Shown: one piece after another, positions 1-10,425 of the stretch | Layout: every line of letters begins with the position of its first letter | Numbering within the stretch: position 1 is the first letter of the stretch | NCBI GenBank assembly: GCA_030374765.1 | Contig: JARGXX010000013.1 | Coordinates: 248,001-312,000 of the forward strand | Source of the DNA: Agarophyton chilense | Lineage: Eukaryota > Rhodophyta > Florideophyceae > Gracilariales > Gracilariaceae | Length of the DNA: 64,000 nucleotides | Direction of reading: 5' to 3' | Notes under the pieces: generated by a model | The model's database searches: none | Told to the model about the DNA's origin: nothing | The model's input: only the letters and a program-made list of their open reading frames with translations | Translations under genes and position numbers: made by a program

Positions 1-2923
1 CCACACCAGTCGCAGCTATCCGAAAACTTGTCCGCTCCCTTCCGAGGGTCTGACACATGATAACACCAGCTCCTGGGGCCACACTGGGCGCCCAGAATGT
101 AGCGCTACAATGCAAATATTCGGGCGTGTACTTCAAATATCTTCGCCTTCCACCTTGATCTTCAACATCGTAAACAGGGATCGTTTGGAATCGACGCCAA
201 CCAATACTCATGACAATTGGGTCAGTTGACTTCAGCACTCCTCGTTTAAAGCGATGACGTCGTATTCGAGCTCTTAAGTAAGTCTTCCCTTCATCATCCG
301 AAGACTTCAATCCACCCAACACCATTGGACAATTCGGATCGAAAAACTTGACAAACTCAACTGGGACATCTTGGAGCTCCATTCTTACGTACTGCCCTGG
401 GGTTATTCCTTCAAGGGCTATTCGTGATTCAGTGTCAAGTTCTCCAAATTCTTGATTTCTCAACTTCTCGAACCTCTCTCTCTCTTGTTTCCTTGGATCT
501 GGCGTACGCATTGCAGCATCTCGAACAGCTTTGCGAGATTTTGCACCTGGACGAACCTCCTGAGTAGAATTTACGAGCATCTCAGCATCTGAGTCGCTAT
601 CTCGAGCTTCTCTTGTATCCCAATCTTTGTCAAACTCCTGCTTCTTTTGAATTTTCTTTTCTTTTATGCTCTCCATGTAGTCTTGTTCATCTGGTCCTTC
701 ACCAAAATCTTCAGCTTCGGAGGACTGCCCAACATGCTTCTCGCCAGTTTCAAGGTCTTCAAAACTTCCATCAAGAGCATCTTCTTCATCGCGCTCTTCC
801 TCTCTAGGTGTTTCTGAACTATCAACCTGGCGTTGTCCAGTCCCAAATCTTCTCCGTCGAAGCTTTGCACATGCGAGTTCATCTGACACCCAGTTTCGCG
901 TAACTTGGGGAATAAGTCTCGTAAAATCATCCAAAACTGCAGTGGAGAACATCATACCGTTTTCGTCGCTCTTCTGTTGATTCCGGGGTCTGAAGAATTC
1001 TTCTTCTTCTCTTTCACCAACAGGTTCTTCATCGGAATCCATATCTCCATTCTCCGTCTCCGTTCCGCCTTGATTTTCGCCATAGATGTACTTCTCTAAC
1101 GCTTTCGACGGAGATACTGCATTCTTAAGACTCTTCTCAGCATTCTTCAGGGTTAAATCCTTCCACCGTCGGGCGTACATCTCCTCGTCAGGGATTTCTT
1201 CTTTAGTTTGCGATTTTCCACTCGTCGAACTACTAGATATGGATGCATCATCCTGTTCGCCATCACTTTCTTCTTCTCTCAAGTCGACTGGTGTATTCTT
1301 TTCTTCATATGATACCACTTTATCCTGACCTTCGAAATCACCAGCGTAACTCACACCCTCGCGCTCTCTTTCTCTTTCTCTGTCGCTTACACCGTCGCTT
1401 TGGCTATCGCTGTTGCTATCGCCTTCGTCATCGCTTTCGCTATCGCTTTCTCCGTCGCCTTCGCCGTCGCTTTCGCCATCTCTCTCGCTCTCGCTTCTGC
1501 GTCTCACCTTGCGCTTGATTTTCCCTATCAAAGATCCACCACTATTCTCGCTAAGAACAGCTGAGTTGTCACCCTTCGCAGAAAAGTCGGCTGGGCGTCG
1601 TATCCGATCGTTCTCAATCTGGCCAGACACAAACTTCTTTCCACCTTTTACAAGTTGCAAGGTAGCATTCTTCAGTTTCTCGTCAAGCGCAGTGGCATCT
1701 GCTTTCTGCAATCGCTTCACCATTCTCTCACCTTCACCATCAGAAGACTCCTCGCCTTGCGCATCAGCACCAAAAACAGTTCCGTCTTCGGTGACCAATG
1801 CCGCTTTATCTGAAAAGCGAACATCATCGGGAGCTAGATTGATGTACACCGCATCCCTGTCGAACGCAATTCCATCAATTTCAGGAGCCATTGGCGCATA
1901 AACCATCCGCTCTTTCTGAGAAATCTTTCGCCTCGACTTCCCATCCCGAGCGGCGCTTTCTTTTGGGGTTTGATCAGTTTTTAGGTTCGCTGCAGGACAC
2001 GGATCGGGAAGAAGCTCGACGTTTTGAGCGGACAAGTCGCCAACTCCAGCGAGATGCAAACGCCACGTTCCAGCTGCAGTCCGCAAAGGCGTTCCTCGTA
2101 CATAGCCATATGCGGCCACCGTGCGGTTGGCTATTTCAGGTAAGCTCTTGGGTGATATGTCCTCAATTCTGTCGGCCAAAACATACGGATGGTCTGATCG
2201 CCATCTTATGTTGGGGTACTTTGTGACTGATATGAAGCGCGCAAGATTAAGGACTTCGCGTTTTAAATACTCACCACCGGTTGTTATGCCAGAAAGGTAA
2301 AATACCTTAGCGCCGTCGTATAGCTCTGCCCAGATTCGATCCTTGAAAGACTTCTTCGCATTTCGAACTTGCTTTCCATCTCGAAGTTTGTCTAGGTGCG
2401 TTAAAACGGCCATTATTTTCGGCATACCATGGGTGGATGCTATATTCAGAAACTCGAAGGTTTCCATCTCAAAGCCAAAACTAGCATCAATGACGAGGAG
2501 CACAAGATCTGCAACTTTGGCAGCATCAATCATAGAACTAAGATCAGCTCCGACCTCTACGAAAGTGATTCGCTTGCGATGGCCGGCGACAATAGTGATG
2601 GGCCCCGTTATTGAAGGTATGTTCCGCTTTGAATAATGCTTGACAAGATTTCGAATGATGGTGCTTTTTCCGACGCCCTGCGGACCGACGACGGTTATGA
2701 CTCGCGGCGCAGCATCTCCGCCGGTACGATCAACAGGTAGGGCGGGGTTAAATGCGCGTTTTTCGGAGCGGTCAGCGGCGAGTCGGATGCGTCTAGCAAG
2801 CGCTCCCGGTTTGGCTACTGCCTGCTTCTTGCCGCCGGTTCCTGGCGACTTGGACTTTTTCTTTTTACCCTTTGAGCGAGAGATGCGGTGTGCCTTCTGC
2901 TGCGGCACCGAACCCGCTTCCAT
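1..2923 (-). CDS. BMS1: Ribosome biogenesis GTPase BMS1 (C-terminus beyond window)
   Basis: BMS1 is the nucleolar GTPase of the small-subunit processome; with Rcl1 it drives early 40S maturation. The frame is open from the ATG at 2923 to the left edge (about 974 codons). The start is preceded by a basic N-terminus. A P-loop (GPQGVGKST, about residues 80-88) is followed by the family's GPIT, DLVLLVIDASFGFEMET and THLD-type motifs. Near the left edge the conserved segments GWRRFQTIPVYDVED, LKYTPEYLHC and FRIAATG are readable. Full-length family members have about 1,180-1,280 residues, so roughly the last 200 lie outside. A Ser/Asp/Glu-rich linker around 1370-1500 is encoded by a TCGCTN-like low-complexity tract. 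No intron is seen. The family call is firm; the start is the only ATG that precedes the conserved basic region. Confidence 0.96.
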   Translation of the reverse strand, partial: MEAGSVPQQKAHRISRSKGKKKKSKSPGTGGKKQAVAKPGALARRIRLAADRSEKRAFNPALPVDRTGGDAAPRVITVVGPQGVGKSTIIRNLVKHYSKRNIPSITGPITIVAGHRKRITFVEVGADLSSMIDAAKVADLVLLVIDASFGFEMETFEFLNIASTHGMPKIMAVLTHLDKLRDGKQVRNAKKSFKDRIWAELYDGAKVFYLSGITTGGEYLKREVLNLARFISVTKYPNIRWRSDHPYVLADRIEDISPKSLPEIANRTVAAYGYVRGTPLRTAAGTWRLHLAGVGDLSAQNVELLPDPCPAANLKTDQTPKESAARDGKSRRKISQKERMVYAPMAPEIDGIAFDRDAVYINLAPDDVRFSDKAALVTEDGTVFGADAQGEESSDGEGERMVKRLQKADATALDEKLKNATLQLVKGGKKFVSGQIENDRIRRPADFSAKGDNSAVLSENSGGSLIGKIKRKVRRRSESERDGESDGEGDGESDSESDDEGDSNSDSQSDGVSDREREREREGVSYAGDFEGQDKVVSYEEKNTPVDLREEESDGEQDDASISSSSTSGKSQTKEEIPDEEMYARRWKDLTLKNAEKSLKNAVSPSKALEKYIYGENQGGTETENGDMDSDEEPVGEREEEEFFRPRNQQKSDENGMMFSTAVLDDFTRLIPQVTRNWVSDELACAKLRRRRFGTGQRQVDSSETPREEERDEEDALDGSFEDLETGEKHVGQSSEAEDFGEGPDEQDYMESIKEKKIQKKQEFDKDWDTREARDSDSDAEMLVNSTQEVRPGAKSRKAVRDAAMRTPDPRKQERERFEKLRNQEFGELDTESRIALEGITPGQYVRMELQDVPVEFVKFFDPNCPMVLGGLKSSDDEGKTYLRARIRRHRFKRGVLKSTDPIVMSIGWRRFQTIPVYDVEDQGGRRRYLKYTPEYLHCSATFWAPSVAPGAGVIMCQTLGRERTSFRIAATGV

Positions 2924-3242
2924 TTTTGAGGTGGAGACAGACTCTTGTCTCCTGCGAGGGGCGGATGCAGACGAAAAGAGAGCGACAGCCGCTCGCCGCG
3001 AAGGAGGAAGACGGCGGCGGAGTGTGACGAGTTAGTGTGCCAATGCGTGATCTAGTCACACGGGCGTGACAAGACGGAACTATCACATGCTCAACGCTGT
3101 ACACATCTCATGGTGTACACGTGTTCATTGTATGGCTTCTTTGCACTGTTCCAGTAGCAGAAGCTACACGTAGGTGTATGCCGTTGGTAGATAGGTTATC
3201 AGGGGCAGGGTCGTATTTGGGACAAACTTTTCACCACTCTTG
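2924..3242. other. BMS1 upstream region
   Basis: This stretch holds the BMS1 5' flank up to the Tc1 insertion at the TA dinucleotide 3243-3244. Short open frames here carry no recognisable domain. No clear TATA box is seen. Confidence 0.4.
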
Positions 3243-3244
3243 TA

Positions 3245-3380
3245 AAGACTGTTTCAAAATCATATCCCTCGCGCAAATTTTCCAAAAATCGACGTTTTGG
3301 CTACAGTAAAACTAACAAAATCAGTGTGAAAAAATTTTCAAGTAAAAAAACTGTTTCAAAATCATAACCTTTATTGCATC
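3245..3380 (+). repeat. Left IR/DR of Tc1 copy 1
   Basis: The outer unit (3249 onward, CTGTTTCAAAATCATATCC) and the inner unit (about 3348 onward, CTGTTTCAAAATCATAACC) are near-identical direct repeats about 100 bp apart. Each would be a transposase binding site by analogy with IR/DR Tc1 elements. Confidence 0.8.
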
Positions 3381-3462
3381 CGTTTTATTCTAACGCGAGT
3401 TCAGTAGTTTATTTTTGCTCCTCTAGCCTGTATAACACTTATACAACGCTTTGGCATTGATT

Positions 3463-4395
3463 CTATAAAAGGATTGATAGAATTACAGTCAATCTTTTCC
3501 CAGCAATCCTTGATACAATTTTCAGATCAGAAACTGTATCAAATTGCCTTCCTTGCCCATAAACCATTCGAACCAACATTCCCCAAATTTTTTCGATAGG
3601 GTTGAGGTCAGGAGAGCGCGCAAGCCACTCCATAACCGACATATTTAGACTATTGAACCACTGTTTCATAGAATTAGATTTATGAACAGGTGCATTATCT
3701 TGCTGAAAAATGAATTCTTCTCCGTGCATACAGTATGAAAAAGGTAAAAGATAGTTTTCTAGAACCTCAGCATACTTCTCAGAGTTCATTGTAGTTTCAA
3801 CAAAAGCCATATCAGCTGCTCTTTTCGTAGAGATTCTAGCCTACACCATTACTGATGCGCCTTTTGAATGCCTGGTCACAAATTCTTTCTTTTCTTTTCA
3901 AAGATCATGCCAATAAAATTTATAGCAATCTGGACCATCAAGGTTAAACGTTTTTTCGTCGGAAAAGATAACATTATTCCATTCTGTTTTCCAATAAGCC
4001 TTTTGAGCACACCATTCAACTCGATTCTTTTTGTGAATATCTTTCAAAAGAAAAATTTTCCTCATTTCAATGTACTTGAACAAATTTTGACGGTTGACTT
4101 CACGATATATTGTAGATCTTGATAGAGACAAATTTAGATTTTTGACAATTTTTCCGCAATATGAAGTGTTTTGGCATAGTTCTCGCTTAATTCCACGCTT
4201 ATCGGCCGGAAAAAGTGACGTAGGACGGCCGGTTGAACGCTTTTTTCCGTATGTAGCGGAGTTTTTGATGAAGTTGCTGATTGTTTTTGGGCTGCGCTTG
4301 AGTTTTCGGGCTATATCTGCTGGAATCATACCCTGACCTACTAATGCCATGATGTACAGCTGTTCAGAGCGTGTCAGAGGTGCGCCACGAGCTAT
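3463..4395 (-). pseudogene. Tc1/mariner-type DD34E transposase, two internal stops and lost start
   Basis: One continuous frame holds a helix-turn-helix N-terminus (LVGQGMIPADIARKLKRS) and the catalytic triad. The first Asp is in FSDEKTFNLDG, the second in FQQDNAPVH, and the Glu is 35 residues later in SPDLNPIEKIWG, giving DD34E. The frame is broken by a TGA right after FYWHDL and a TAG after GASVMV. The position that is ATG in copy 2 (63148) is ATA here (4393-4395). No indel is needed to read through. The TAG lies where the family normally has Trp (TGG), so it looks like a single G-to-A change, and the TGA could come from CGA. This is a dead copy of a once ordinary transposase. Confidence 0.9.
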
Positions 4396-4407
4396 AATTG
4401 AGCAAAT

Positions 4408-4543
4408 GATTGTATAAAGGATATACTTTTGAAACAGTGTTATTGACTTAGTGGTTTTTATTTGTTGTGAAATGTGCTCTACAGTACGGGAAATGCCTTT
4501 TTGGCGCAGTTTTTGTAAAGGGATATGTTTTTGAAACGCACTG
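4408..4543 (-). repeat. Right IR/DR of Tc1 copy 1
   Basis: On the minus strand the outer unit starts CAGTGCGTTTCAAAAAC at the element end. The inner unit (about 4408-4441) reads CTGTTTCAAAAGTATATCC. Together they mirror the left end and complete the IR/DR structure. Confidence 0.8.
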
Positions 4544-4545
4544 TA

Positions 4546-5040
4546 TGATGAACTCTGAGATCGTGAGCTTCGGGAAACTTCATATCACCTACAATGCACG
4601 AGATGTCTGTATATTTGTAATAAGTGCGTCTTAGTGCGTTTTGGTGCTTACGGCCGCCTGGGTGTACCTCTAATTGGCGCAGGCTTTTCAAGATGATGCT
4701 GCAGACGACACAGCGCTTCAGGGAGAGTTTATGATATGGAGGACGGCGGCTACACTTCGAAAGTTGATTAACGACTGTAAGGATGTTACGTGCTCGCTGG
4801 TTGCTAAGGAGTTCAGTAAAAGATGAATGCTCGGTGAGAGGGGTTATTTAGTTGATGACGCTGACGGGCTCAACTTCTGAATCGAAACCCAACACTGTTG
4901 AATATTCGCTCGAAAAAATTGCAGACGTTGGCAATATATATGCAAAACAGACAAAAGTCAGTAGTAGCACACAATACCAAAAGAAAAAAGTACAATTTAA
5001 TTACTCTTGAACAAATTCGAAATGGAGGTCAAGTGTGAGC
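4546..5040. other. Intergenic spacer
   Basis: This lies between the Tc1 element and the gypsy element. I see no gene, RNA or repeat that I can support; the one 70-codon minus-strand frame overlaps the transposon end and has no domain. Confidence 0.4.
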
Positions 5041-5045
5041 TTTAC

Positions 5046-5679
5046 TGTCGTACAATCGCCTCTGGGATATGCTACTGTCTTGTCTCGGGAGCGTGGTGAC
5101 GCTCAACCGTAGAGAGCGTGGTGAAGCTCAACCTTAGAAGGTAGACTTAATAAACCTCGATGGTAACAGGGCACCGTGAAAACCCGCAGGGACAAACGGC
5201 GGGGCAACTAGCCTATACCGTGTAGGTGAACGATGGTAGGCGTCGACGCGCGGGAAAGCCTGTGTGGTAGTTGAGAAACGATGAACCAAAAGGTATAGTC
5301 GTGACCCAAGTGGTGCCTGTCTTTATCAGATTAGGATGGGGGAGGTGCAGTTCCCTATATGCAGTGGACTGCACTCTCCAGATCACCCGGGAGGTGCCAG
5401 CAAGGCACGGTCTCTGACCTAGTGTCAGAGACCTGGCCAGCACTGGCTACAGTGCCAGGTGGCCACTCCACTACTGTGCTAAAATAAATATAATTACAAT
5501 TACAATTACTAACAATTACTCAACCAGAAGGTACATGTCAACACTACACGTGGCTGACAACACCTAGATGGTAGCTCGCCCGCAGCTGTGTGGCCGATGA
5601 TCCCCCGCATCCATCACCTACAGGGTCAGTGTAGTATATTGACAACCTCAAAGGTCAGACCTTCTGCCACTATATGACA
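5046..5679 (-). repeat. 3' LTR of the gypsy element
   Basis: The partner of the 5' LTR, with the same length and the terminal TGTCGTA. Its other end has decayed to TATATGACA. Just outside it, on the coding strand, is a purine-rich tract (AGGAAGGGGG, 5683-5695) that suits a polypurine primer. Confidence 0.95.
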
Positions 5680-6344
5680 GACCCCCTTCCTACCCGTGAG
5701 GCACGCCCCGTGTCTCCTTCCATCAAACCATAGAGTTGTAGCGAGCGACAGCGGTGCGGGCATCGGAGTGGTGTCTGCGCGCGGCGCGCGATCCCTTGAG
5801 TTTCAGAACTCGGCACCAGTATCGGTTGGGGAGGGCGCGCGGCGACGTCGGAGCACGAATTGAACGACAACCATTCAGGTAGGGATTGTTATGAGGGCGA
5901 TGCAGTGTAACTAGCGCGCTCGCGGAGACCGTTTCGGTAGTGGCCCTGCTTGCTTGCGATTCTGCTTCCGCATAGCCCCCCTGTCTAACCAAGTTGGTGT
6001 CTCACCTTTTCGCGGTTACTCAAACTTCATTTCCCTCCTAGGTCCCTGCGCGTGCCGTACCGCCTGGTCGTTCCCCCGGCTCGACAACCCTTCAGGTATT
6101 GCTGCCCTTAATTGGCCGCATCGAGACCGTAATCGTGCTGTCCGGCTTTCGTTGAAGGTTTACTGGATTCTCGACCTTTCAGGTTTCGTCTACCTTTTAA
6201 GGATTGATTCCTGGCGCCTGTTGGGCCCGAGCCTGCGTCGATACAACCATTGAGGTAATCTGACACGCATATGCGTCCACCTTCTGCGGAAAACGACGTC
6301 TTCTTTCCCCCTTCCTTAGGCCTGAGTACTACGAAGGTCTAAGG
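5680..6344 (-). other. gypsy 3' untranslated spacer
   Basis: This lies between the end of the chromodomain frame and the 3' LTR. Open frames on both strands are short and unrelated to known retroelement proteins. I see only the polypurine tract next to the LTR. Confidence 0.5.
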
Positions 6345-7598
6345 TTAGCCGCCTGCAGGCATCGGTTCCTTGCGACGGCGCCAATACCTGATACGGAAGT
6401 GAGGGGGTATTGCGGCTGGGGGTTCGAGGGTGTCCCCTTCTGGGCCCCAGCCGTACCACCTGACGGTGTACTTCAGACCATTGTAGGTTCGCGTGTGGCC
6501 CACCAGACGGTCAACGGGAAATTCCTCTGAGGTTTGGTCCTGATCTTTCGCGGGATCGCTACCTCGAGGGTTCATATCTTCCGGGTTGGGAGCTTCGTGT
6601 GTGGGAGCCGGGTCGAAAGCTCCCGCTGTTACCGTTTGGGGTTCAATTTCCGTCCCTGTTAGAGGGTTGTGATCCGGATCATCACGTTGACGGTCATCGT
6701 TCACCTCAATTGGGGTGGGGTCCTCCGAGGATCGAGGGCGCAGAGCTACCGCTCTAGGCTCTCGGGCTGAGGTGCTTGCCTCAATGCGATGTTGAACCGT
6801 TTCAGGTGCTACCGTAATACGGTCAATTGATATCGTATTCGGTATTCCATCTTGTTCAACCGTAACGGTGTGGTCTGATGCGTTCAATACCTTATAAGGT
6901 CCCACTGATTTGGGTAGAAGCTTCGAATTGATATCTCTATCGATAGCTTCATCGTCCGCTTCATCACCCGGTCGTGGTCTTTTACCTGAAGGTGGGTTGT
7001 CTATGTAGACATATTGTCCCGAAGATACAGAGACCACTTTGGTTACTCTACGGTCGTAGTCGGCCTTGTACGGCTGCACGAGCTCATCCCACGCAGTTTG
7101 GTGCTCTTCCGTACAGTGTCGTAGCCTTGATACCACTGTGTGGTTAAAGAGCTCGACCTGTCCGTTTGTCTGCGGGTGGTTGGCACTCATGAAATAGTGC
7201 TTTATACCCAAGAGGTTACAGACTGCTTCGAAGAACTTCGATGTCAGGTTTGAACCATTATCGGTGAGTAGGTACAGTGGTGCACCATACGGGTAGACCC
7301 AATTGTTGAGGAACGCGATCGCCAGCGTGGTTGACTTCGTCTCCTTTAAAGGTATCGCTCTCGTGAGCTTCGATAACCTGTCGGTGGTCACTAGAATGTG
7401 CTGATACCCATTCTTGGTCTTGGGAAGTGGTCCTAGAAGGTCTATCGCAACAAACTCCAGCGAACCCGCTGCTGGAAACAGCTTCAGGTGCTTTCGATGC
7501 TTTCGAATACCACTGCGGGTACGAACACAAGATTCGCATTGACCTACAAAGGTATAGACATCATGGGCCATATGAGGCCAATAGAACTGTTGCCTCAA
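6345..7598 (-). pseudogene. gypsy integrase with C-terminal chromodomain, internally deleted
   Basis: The HHCC zinc-binding part begins upstream of a stop at 7602 (HYPRLLGHP) and ends with CESCVRTR. The DDE core is visible as AIDLLGPLPK, LLTDNGSNLTS and NHPQTNGQVELF. Soon after the Glu, WDELVQP joins directly to YKADYDRRV. In the relatives I know these are separated by some 60-70 residues, so an in-frame deletion is likely. The C-terminus (about the last 60 residues: VDRLVGHTRTYNGLKYTVRW, then DTLEP) is a chromodomain, which in chromoviruses guides integration to heterochromatin. Confidence 0.93.
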
Positions 7599-7601
7599 GG
7601 T

Positions 7602-9504
7602 CTAATACATCTTGGTGGCATCGGGGTGTCCCAATAGTCGCGGGTAGTGCGCGAGATACAAGACTCTCGGGCGCAGCGCCTTCGGAACCACCTTTTGAAG
7701 GCTACCATCCAAGGTTGACCTTCTCACGATGTACCCATTGTGGTCCACATCAAACGGTGATCCTTTGAAACCAATTTGGTCAGCCAGGGTTCTTAAGTAC
7801 GCATCCTGCGCCTGTTCTCGTAGAAATTCCTCTCGAGTTACGGGCATGACGTTCGTTTCCTCTAGGGTTAGTTTCTGCGTTGCCATGTCGGTGTTCCGCA
7901 AAGCACCTTCTTCAGGTAGGTCCCAACATCCTTCTAGGTTTTCACCGGTACCATTTTGGTTTGATGACACCAAAAAGCAAGGGACTTCATCGTCCACAGG
8001 TTCTGTCTCTAACCCTGAGGTGTTTAAGCGTGACATAGCGTCAGCTATGTTGTGCTTGATACCTGGACGGTACTGTACGTCGTATTCAAACTCCGACAGT
8101 CTCAACATCCAACGGGCAAGTCTACCAGACGCATCTGCAAGTCCGAGGATCCACCTTAAGGCGTCGTGGTCCGTGCGCAACGTAAAGCGCTCACCATACA
8201 GGTATGGACGGAGCATCAACATGCTCCAGACTACTGCTAGACATTCCTTCTCGGTTAACGTCTAGTTCTGCTCCACCTCATTCATAGCGCGGCTCTAGTA
8301 CCCTATAGGTAATTTGTCTCCGTTGTGCTGCTCCTGCATGAGACAACAACCAATTTGGGCATGGGATGCATCTGTATTCAGCGTGTACGGTAGACCTGTT
8401 TTCGGTAACGCTAAGATTGGCGGCGACAACAGCGCTCGTTTCAATTCCTCAAAGGTATCCATTTCGTCGTTCGATAGATTCTCAAACCGTTCAGGTTCAC
8501 CTTTCTGGAGCTTCTTGTTGAGGGGAGCCGCTATTTTCGCGAATCCCTTCACGAAGCGACGATAGACGTTACACAAACCTATAAAGGATCGTACGTCTGT
8601 CTGGGATCGTAGCAACTTGACCTCCTGTACGGCTCTAGTGTTGCTTGGCGCAACCTCTAGGGTACCAGGGCCTATGATGTGGCCCAGGTATTCAACCGTT
8701 CTGGTAAAGAAGACGCATTTGAGTAGCTTCAGCGTCACCCCCGCCTCAGCTAGAAGGGTTAGTACGGTTCGTACGTGTGCAAAGTGCTCTTCTACCAATC
8801 TGGAATAGATGATTACATCATCGATGTATACCAAGGCGGTTGTCCGTTTAACCTTCGAAAGGATGATGTCCAGTGCCCTTTGAAAGGTGGCTGGAGCATT
8901 GCGTAACCCGAACGGCATCCGCGTGAAGCGAAACAAACCTGCATGGCACGTGAAGGTCGTTTTTTTCTCGATCTTCCTCACCTAGGGGTACCTGCCAATA
9001 ACCAAAATTGGCATCCAACGTGGTAAATATCTGCGCATCTCCCAAGGAGTCGATGCACTCATCCATTCTAGGTATCGGGTACGAATCCCTGATGGTCACG
9101 CTATTGAGCCTCCTGTAGTCAACACAGAACCTCATACGGTTATACCCTTTCTTCTGAACCAGAACCACTGGACTAGCCCAATCTGAGTTGGCTGGTTCAA
9201 TTACACCTTCTTGGAGCATTCGCTCCACTTCTTTGAGTTCTACCTCTCTGGCCTTCGGACCTGCACGGTATGGTTGCTGATAAATCGGCTTCGAGTCAGG
9301 GAGGAGCTCGATGCGATGCTGTGTGGCCTTAACTGGGCCCAGATGACCTGACCACATGGTTTCGAACTCCTCGAGAAGGTCGATAATACGGACCCGCAGT
9401 TGGCCGTTTTCTTCACCGATCTGGACTGTATGTTGCCATTGCCTCTCAGGGTCCGGTTCCTCTTCTTTGTCTACCGATGCTTTATCGGTTAGCTTCGCTT
9501 CCAA
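7602..9504 (-). pseudogene. gypsy reverse transcriptase and RNase H, one frameshift and several stops
   Basis: The reverse transcriptase is clear: PIYQQPYRAGPKAREVE, RFCVDYRRLNSVTIRDSYP, FTTLDANFGYWQV and the catalytic YIDDVIIYS, followed by the thumb motif VEYLGHIIG. A frameshift near 8975 separates the first two conserved blocks from the rest. From 8981 downstream the frame is constant into integrase but carries stops (for example after LPIGY and near 8264). RNase H is recognised by TLNTDASHAQIGCCL, by LTEKECLAVVW around the stops, and by TLRTDHDALRWIL. The enzyme copies the RNA into DNA in active relatives. Confidence 0.92.
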
Positions 9505-9512
9505 GTAGGTAG

Positions 9513-10425
9513 TTATCGATACCTTTGTGGTTGTGGACGCATTTGCGCACCCCCTTCCTTACCGAAGGCGACCTCGCCGAGATCAGTGTGAGCTACGGTG
9601 AAGACCCCTTGTGGTGCCGGTAGTTCTATGCCAACATTGGTATTTTTCGGCATCTTCACGTCAGGACTGCTGAAGTTGCTGAGACACACCTTAAAGGGTT
9701 GATTTGGGATGTTGTCGACAATCCCGTTGGCCATCAAGGTGAGGTGTCGATGTGCTAACCTCGGATGGTTTTGTAGTATGACCAGCCCGGGGGTCGCACA
9801 CGATACCGGTACCAATATTTGGTGCATTGGCGGGATAACAACCTGTTTGGTAATGCGCACTTTGTTGAAGACCGTTTCGGTGGATATCCTCTTCTTCTGT
9901 TTGACGAACCATCCCTGTTTGGTTTCCGTATTACCTAAAATGGCAATTCGTCCTCCGTGACGTAGGGCGACGGTACGGGAACCAGGAAGGATTGCTTTGA
10001 CATGTTTATCAATGAAGATCGTACCTAGTAGACAGTCTTTCGGTAAACGGTCGACAACAAAGAATTGCAGTCTTACCTTGAGGTGTCCCAGCTGCACCAC
10101 AGTGGTGAGCATACCTCGAAGGTTTAATGGGCGCTCATTTGCATCCACTAGCGGGTTGTTGTCGGGAGGTCGGCTCTAGTTCCCAAGTAACGCCTCAGAT
10201 ATGACGCGGGAGTTCAGGACGTCTGGGCCCGGCCCCCGTATCCAACACGCAGGTGACCGGAACCGCAAGTTGTTCGGAGAAACACATTGAAGCACGTACT
10301 TTATAGTTGTTGTACTTCATATGACAAACCGGAACTGGTTGTGACGTGTTCTCTTCCACCTTAAAGTTTCTGGGTATCGATTGGCCTTCCAATTGCAGGT
10401 TGGGTTCGGCCATTACGCCAACCAT
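9513..10425 (-). pseudogene. gypsy aspartic protease region, frameshifted
   Basis: The fragment at 10195-10425 contains the retroviral-type protease active site VLDTGAG, with the catalytic Asp in DTG. Directly after it the frame breaks (stop at 10195). The downstream piece (9513-10148) keeps a DCLLGTIFIDKH segment that resembles the second half of pepsin-like retroelement proteases (hydrophobic-ILG-hydrophobic). It processes Gag-Pol in active relatives. Confidence 0.75.

Larger units (their letters stand above)
3245..4543 (-). mobile_element. Tc1-like DNA transposon, copy 1
   Basis: A 1.3-kb element flanked on both sides by the dinucleotide TA (3243-3244 and 4544-4545), the standard Tc1/mariner target duplication. 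Its outer ends align with each other as inverted repeats (TTTCAAAAnCATATCC core), and it encodes a DD34E transposase on the minus strand. The ends carry a second, internal copy of the terminal motif about 100 bp inside each end, which is the IR/DR arrangement known from Sleeping Beauty-type Tc1 elements. The right end begins CAGTGCGTTTC, whereas the left end has diverged to AAGACTGTTTC. The element is non-autonomous now because its transposase frame is broken. A second, more rearranged copy starts at 63000. Confidence 0.9.
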
